From DATDAW01 sp036524675 (lineage in GTDB: Bacteria; Verrucomicrobiota; Verrucomicrobiia; Chthoniobacterales; DASVRZ01): a stretch of 17,941 nucleotides of DNA. The stretch spans positions 1-17,941 of the forward strand of contig DATDBU010000154.1 of assembly GCA_036524675.1 (NCBI GenBank), given 5' to 3'. The position numbers and the translations under genes are program-made. How positions within the stretch are numbered: position 1 is the stretch's first letter; every line of letters starts with the position of its first letter. The notes below the pieces were generated by a model. It made no database searches and was not told the origin of the DNA. It worked only from the letters and a program-made list of their open reading frames with translations. Below are positions 15,598 to 17,941 of this stretch, piece by piece.

Positions 15598-16554
15598 GTG
15601 AATTTGCATAATCGTTTGCTTCATCGGATCGCGAACCCTGCGCCATTGCCGGGCTGCCGCTTGATTCAGCCGGGCCATTCAGCTCAGTCGACCGGGTTGG
15701 CTTGCCGTGTCGTTGAAAACAGCCCGATCGAAGCGGCTGCTTTTGTTGAGAATGTCGCTTACGGCAGCGATGGGACGACGCGTGTCGATCTCGGATGCGA
15801 CTGGCCCGCAATGCTCGATGGGCTGTGCGAGTTGGGTGAATTGCTGGTGATCACCCGCAATGAATCAGCCGTGATCGCCAAAAGGATGCCGTATCCGATG
15901 CTGCATCATGATTCTCAAGACGACTTGGCGGTGGACGACTCGGGAGACTTCGATGTGGATTTCGATGCCTGGTCATCGGCTTTTGCCCGGCACGAGCGCA
16001 CAGAGAACGGCAACGTTTTCAAGGTGGAGTTCCTAGATGCGGCGCAGCACGCGTTTCATGCCGTGGTGCTTACGCCGGACGCGAGTGTGGATGCGTTCAC
16101 GGAATGGGTTCGCATGCATCAGGCGCGGATCAGCTGGAAACGCCGGAAATGCACATGCAGACTTCCGGAGTCAGAGTTGGCTTTTGTCGAGGGGACAGGC
16201 GATTTGAAGGTCAAAGCCAATGCGCTCCTTCCGCTTTTGGAAGTTGTCGTGCACGAAAAGCTCCCCATTCGAGCCATTGTCGGGAATGCCGGGATGGTTC
16301 AGGGGCATCGTTACACTCCAAAAAACGTTCGCCAGACTGGGACTCGAATTTATTGCTCTTCGGACACTACGGCATTGCATTTCGAAACGCGCGACATCGA
16401 TCGAGTGACGGCTCAAAGTGTCGAGCTTGGGAATCACCCTTGCTGGATCCTCCGGGCGCATCGTCCGGATGGTCGTCCGCTTTTTCTCATCGCACCAACC
16501 ACGTGCGCGAGCCTTCCGACATGGAACAAACTTGTCCTGGCGCATGCGATCTGA
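15598..16554 (+). CDS. Divergent HemS/HmuS-like haem-handling protein
   Basis: The 318-residue protein starts at GTG 15598 with GGAG about 10 bases upstream; the first ~30 residues fit the family poorly, so the start is uncertain. It shows two copies of the haem-utilisation fold. The first (about 60-175) has CDWPAMLDGLCELGELLVIT followed by RNESAV, and FKVEFLDAAQHAFHAVVLT. The second (about 205-315) has LPIRAIVGNAGMVQGHRYTP, ALHFETRDIDRV and an RPDGRPLFLI strand. HemS/ChuS proteins are cytosolic haem carriers or haem-degrading enzymes of ~345 residues. The linker segment that usually carries a D-x-H motif between the halves is not evident here. The adjacent flavodoxin and second HemS/HutX-like gene support a haem role. 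Sequence divergence keeps the function an inference. Confidence 0.7.
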   Translation: MNLHNRLLHRIANPAPLPGCRLIQPGHSAQSTGLACRVVENSPIEAAAFVENVAYGSDGTTRVDLGCDWPAMLDGLCELGELLVITRNESAVIAKRMPYPMLHHDSQDDLAVDDSGDFDVDFDAWSSAFARHERTENGNVFKVEFLDAAQHAFHAVVLTPDASVDAFTEWVRMHQARISWKRRKCTCRLPESELAFVEGTGDLKVKANALLPLLEVVVHEKLPIRAIVGNAGMVQGHRYTPKNVRQTGTRIYCSSDTTALHFETRDIDRVTAQSVELGNHPCWILRAHRPDGRPLFLIAPTTCASLPTWNKLVLAHAI

Positions 16555-16619
16555 ACAAAGCGTTCTTTGGGAATATGCGGACGCATTTCTAACATCTAAA
16601 AAAACAAATCACGAAAATT

Positions 16620-17084
16620 ATGTACAAACCCATCCTCATTCTTTATGCAACGATGACCGGTAACGCCGAATTCGCAGCTAAACACGTCGCCAGCTCTGCC
16701 GGGAAACGGGGCTTTATTCCGAAGGTTAGCGATGTTAACGGTTGCAAGTTTGGAGACATCGCTGGTGAACCTCGCGTGGCGTTGGTCGTTAGCACTTACG
16801 GGGAAGGGGATCCACCGCCGGACGCGGAAGATTTTCAGGACTGGCTCCTGGCGCAACCGGAAGGCGCCCTGAGCGGCGTCCAGTTTTCCGTCTATGCCTT
16901 GGGTGATACGAGTTATGAAATTTTTTGCGGCTTTGGTAAAACCGTTGATGCCGAGTTTGAACGCCTGGGCGCAACGCGCGTGCTCGAGCGCTGGGACAAC
17001 GATCTTGATTTTGAGGACACTCTCGATGAGTGGATCGATAAAGCACTCACGGCGTTTGAAGGTGCGAGGCCCGCTTCGGTCTGA
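16620..17084 (+). CDS. Flavodoxin-domain electron-transfer protein
   Basis: The 154-residue protein starts at ATG 16620, 65 bp after the HemS-like gene, without an obvious ribosome site. LYATMTGNAEFAA (8-20) is the FMN phosphate loop, STYGEGDPPPDAEDF (58-72) and YALGDTSYEIFCGFGKTVDA (92-111) are the two isoalloxazine-contacting loops. FERLGATRV follows as in the flavodoxin modules of sulfite reductase and P450 reductase, to which it is closer than to short-chain ferredoxin-replacing flavodoxins. A single domain with no FAD/NADPH module means it needs a separate reductase. Placed between two haem-utilisation-type genes, it may supply electrons for haem breakdown; that is inference from context. 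Confidence 0.9.
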   Translation: MYKPILILYATMTGNAEFAAKHVASSAGKRGFIPKVSDVNGCKFGDIAGEPRVALVVSTYGEGDPPPDAEDFQDWLLAQPEGALSGVQFSVYALGDTSYEIFCGFGKTVDAEFERLGATRVLERWDNDLDFEDTLDEWIDKALTAFEGARPASV

Positions 17085-17100
17085 ATCCTAAATTCCTGTT

Positions 17101-17748
17101 ATGGACCATCGCTCGTCGTCCCGCAGCCGGGTGTTGAACTTTGCTTTTCAGCAGGCAGTCGAAGTCCTGGCCGATATGAAGGAATCCGCGTTGTTCGTCG
17201 CGCCGGATGGCCAGGTTTGCCTCCACGTCGCGCCGAAATGGAACGAATTGCTAGCAGCGATTTCGCGGCTCGGACCGCTTGGCATTGTGACGAGCAACGA
17301 CGAGATGCGGCAGGCTGTGTGCGTGCCGGGCGCTGATTTGACTCCTGTCCCGAGCGGTGGCGGGTGGATCGACCTTGCAAATTCAGGGGAAGAACTGGTC
17401 CTGGAGCCGAGTGATTGGCTGTTCGCGCTGGCAGTCGAGGAACGGATGGCGCCAGGGACACTTTTCGGGTTCCAATTTTTTGACTATCAGGCACTGGGGC
17501 AGATGAAAATTCTGCTGACAAATGAGTCGAGTTTGGACGGGTTCGTGGAAATTGCGTCGCGTTTCGCAGGGGACGGTACGCCGCCGCGTCCCGTCGCAGT
17601 CGAACCGACCTCCGCGCCGTTGTCCGCCCAGCCTGGCGTTGTGCCGGACGACGACGTGCGCGGTCTCTGGCCGTCGACGCGGCACGATGTGCCGGGGCGA
17701 TTTTTTCCCGGGTTGCCCGGCGTGACGCGTCAGGCGGCGTTGCGGTAG
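17101..17748 (+). CDS. HutX/HemS-half-like haem-utilisation protein
   Basis: The 215-residue protein starts at ATG 17101, 16 bp after the flavodoxin stop, so the two are likely co-transcribed. Residues about 30-155 resemble the single-domain HutX/ChuX fold or the first half of HemS: KWNELLAAISRLGPLGIVTS with a following NDE, then LFGFQFFDYQALGQMKILLT. A Pro/Ala-rich linker (about 158-182) leads to LWPSTRHDVPGRFFPGLPGV followed by TRQAALR. That tail resembles the linker between the two halves of HemS proteins, which contains a conserved His (here perhaps His195). The frame then stops at tandem TAG TAG. It may be a natural HemS half or a truncated gene. It converges with the next minus-strand gene, 5 bp apart. 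Confidence 0.65.
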   Translation: MDHRSSSRSRVLNFAFQQAVEVLADMKESALFVAPDGQVCLHVAPKWNELLAAISRLGPLGIVTSNDEMRQAVCVPGADLTPVPSGGGWIDLANSGEELVLEPSDWLFALAVEERMAPGTLFGFQFFDYQALGQMKILLTNESSLDGFVEIASRFAGDGTPPRPVAVEPTSAPLSAQPGVVPDDDVRGLWPSTRHDVPGRFFPGLPGVTRQAALR

Positions 17749-17753
17749 TAGTT

Positions 17754-17941
17754 TTACTTCGGTAAATCATCCAATGCGAAAAATGGAGGGCGCTTTTGCA
17801 CGGCACGGTGTCGCGACCGGCGTTGGTCTTCCCGGCGTTTGTGCCGGCGTTTTTCGAGCGCTTCGTGGATGTCGGCCTCGGTGGCCAGCCGCCGCGGCAG
17901 GTAGTGTTCCAGTAAAAAGACGATGTCCCCGGCGCTCAGGG
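17754..17941 (-). CDS. Partial hypothetical protein, C-terminus only
   Basis: The reverse strand is open from the window edge to TAA at 17754-17756, giving 61 residues: LSAGDIVFLLEHYLPRRLAT, then EADIHEALEKRRHKRRED and a basic stretch ending FFALDDLPK. The highly charged Arg/Lys/Glu helix is the main visible trait. The N-terminus lies outside the window and no family is recognised. The frame was chosen because it is the only minus frame open across the whole segment that ends in a stop at a sensible distance from the converging gene. Confidence 0.6.
   Translation of the reverse strand, partial: LSAGDIVFLLEHYLPRRLATEADIHEALEKRRHKRREDQRRSRHRAVQKRPPFFALDDLPK

Overview
The window looks like a stretch of a Verrucomicrobiota-type chromosome. 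The pointers are a secreted protein with a PEP-CTERM sorting tail, a signal-peptide-bearing Rhs/YD-repeat giant with a verrucomicrobial-style discoidin module, a short protein opening MAKSDYVP, and many genes without a clear Shine-Dalgarno site. This assignment rests on recognised family traits, not on a database comparison. No rRNA, tRNA, CRISPR array or transposase was seen.

Positions 1-7765 form an Rhs locus read on the minus strand. The 5' part in transcription order is a membrane-anchored partner gene with a frameshift (7765-7107). It is followed by a secreted Rhs protein of about 1,529 codons that is interrupted by one in-frame TAG at 5687-5689. The Rhs protein ends in an unrecognised 140-residue tail, followed 7 bp later by a small membrane-anchored gene that is a candidate immunity gene. 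Downstream lie a decayed Rhs end with two frameshifts, a second small acidic gene overlapping its stop, and a more eroded Rhs scrap near 785-912. The layout resembles a polymorphic-toxin locus with successive displaced tip/immunity cassettes. A four-copy 21-bp minisatellite (472-555) and the start of an unrelated partial gene (1-200) complete this side.

Positions 8071-13624 hold ordinary accessory genes: an MgtC/DUF4010 membrane protein (minus), a 672-residue secreted protein with a C-terminal jelly-roll-like domain (plus), a PEP-CTERM protein (minus) and a small cupin (plus). The convergent intergenic regions carry strong palindromes.

Positions 13871-17941 hold a D-cysteine desulfhydrase-type PLP enzyme (minus), a possible small two-helix membrane protein (minus), and a plus-strand run of three genes. 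These three are a divergent HemS-like haem-handling protein, a flavodoxin and a second HemS/HutX-like protein, which together suggest reductive haem use. A partial minus-strand gene closes the window.
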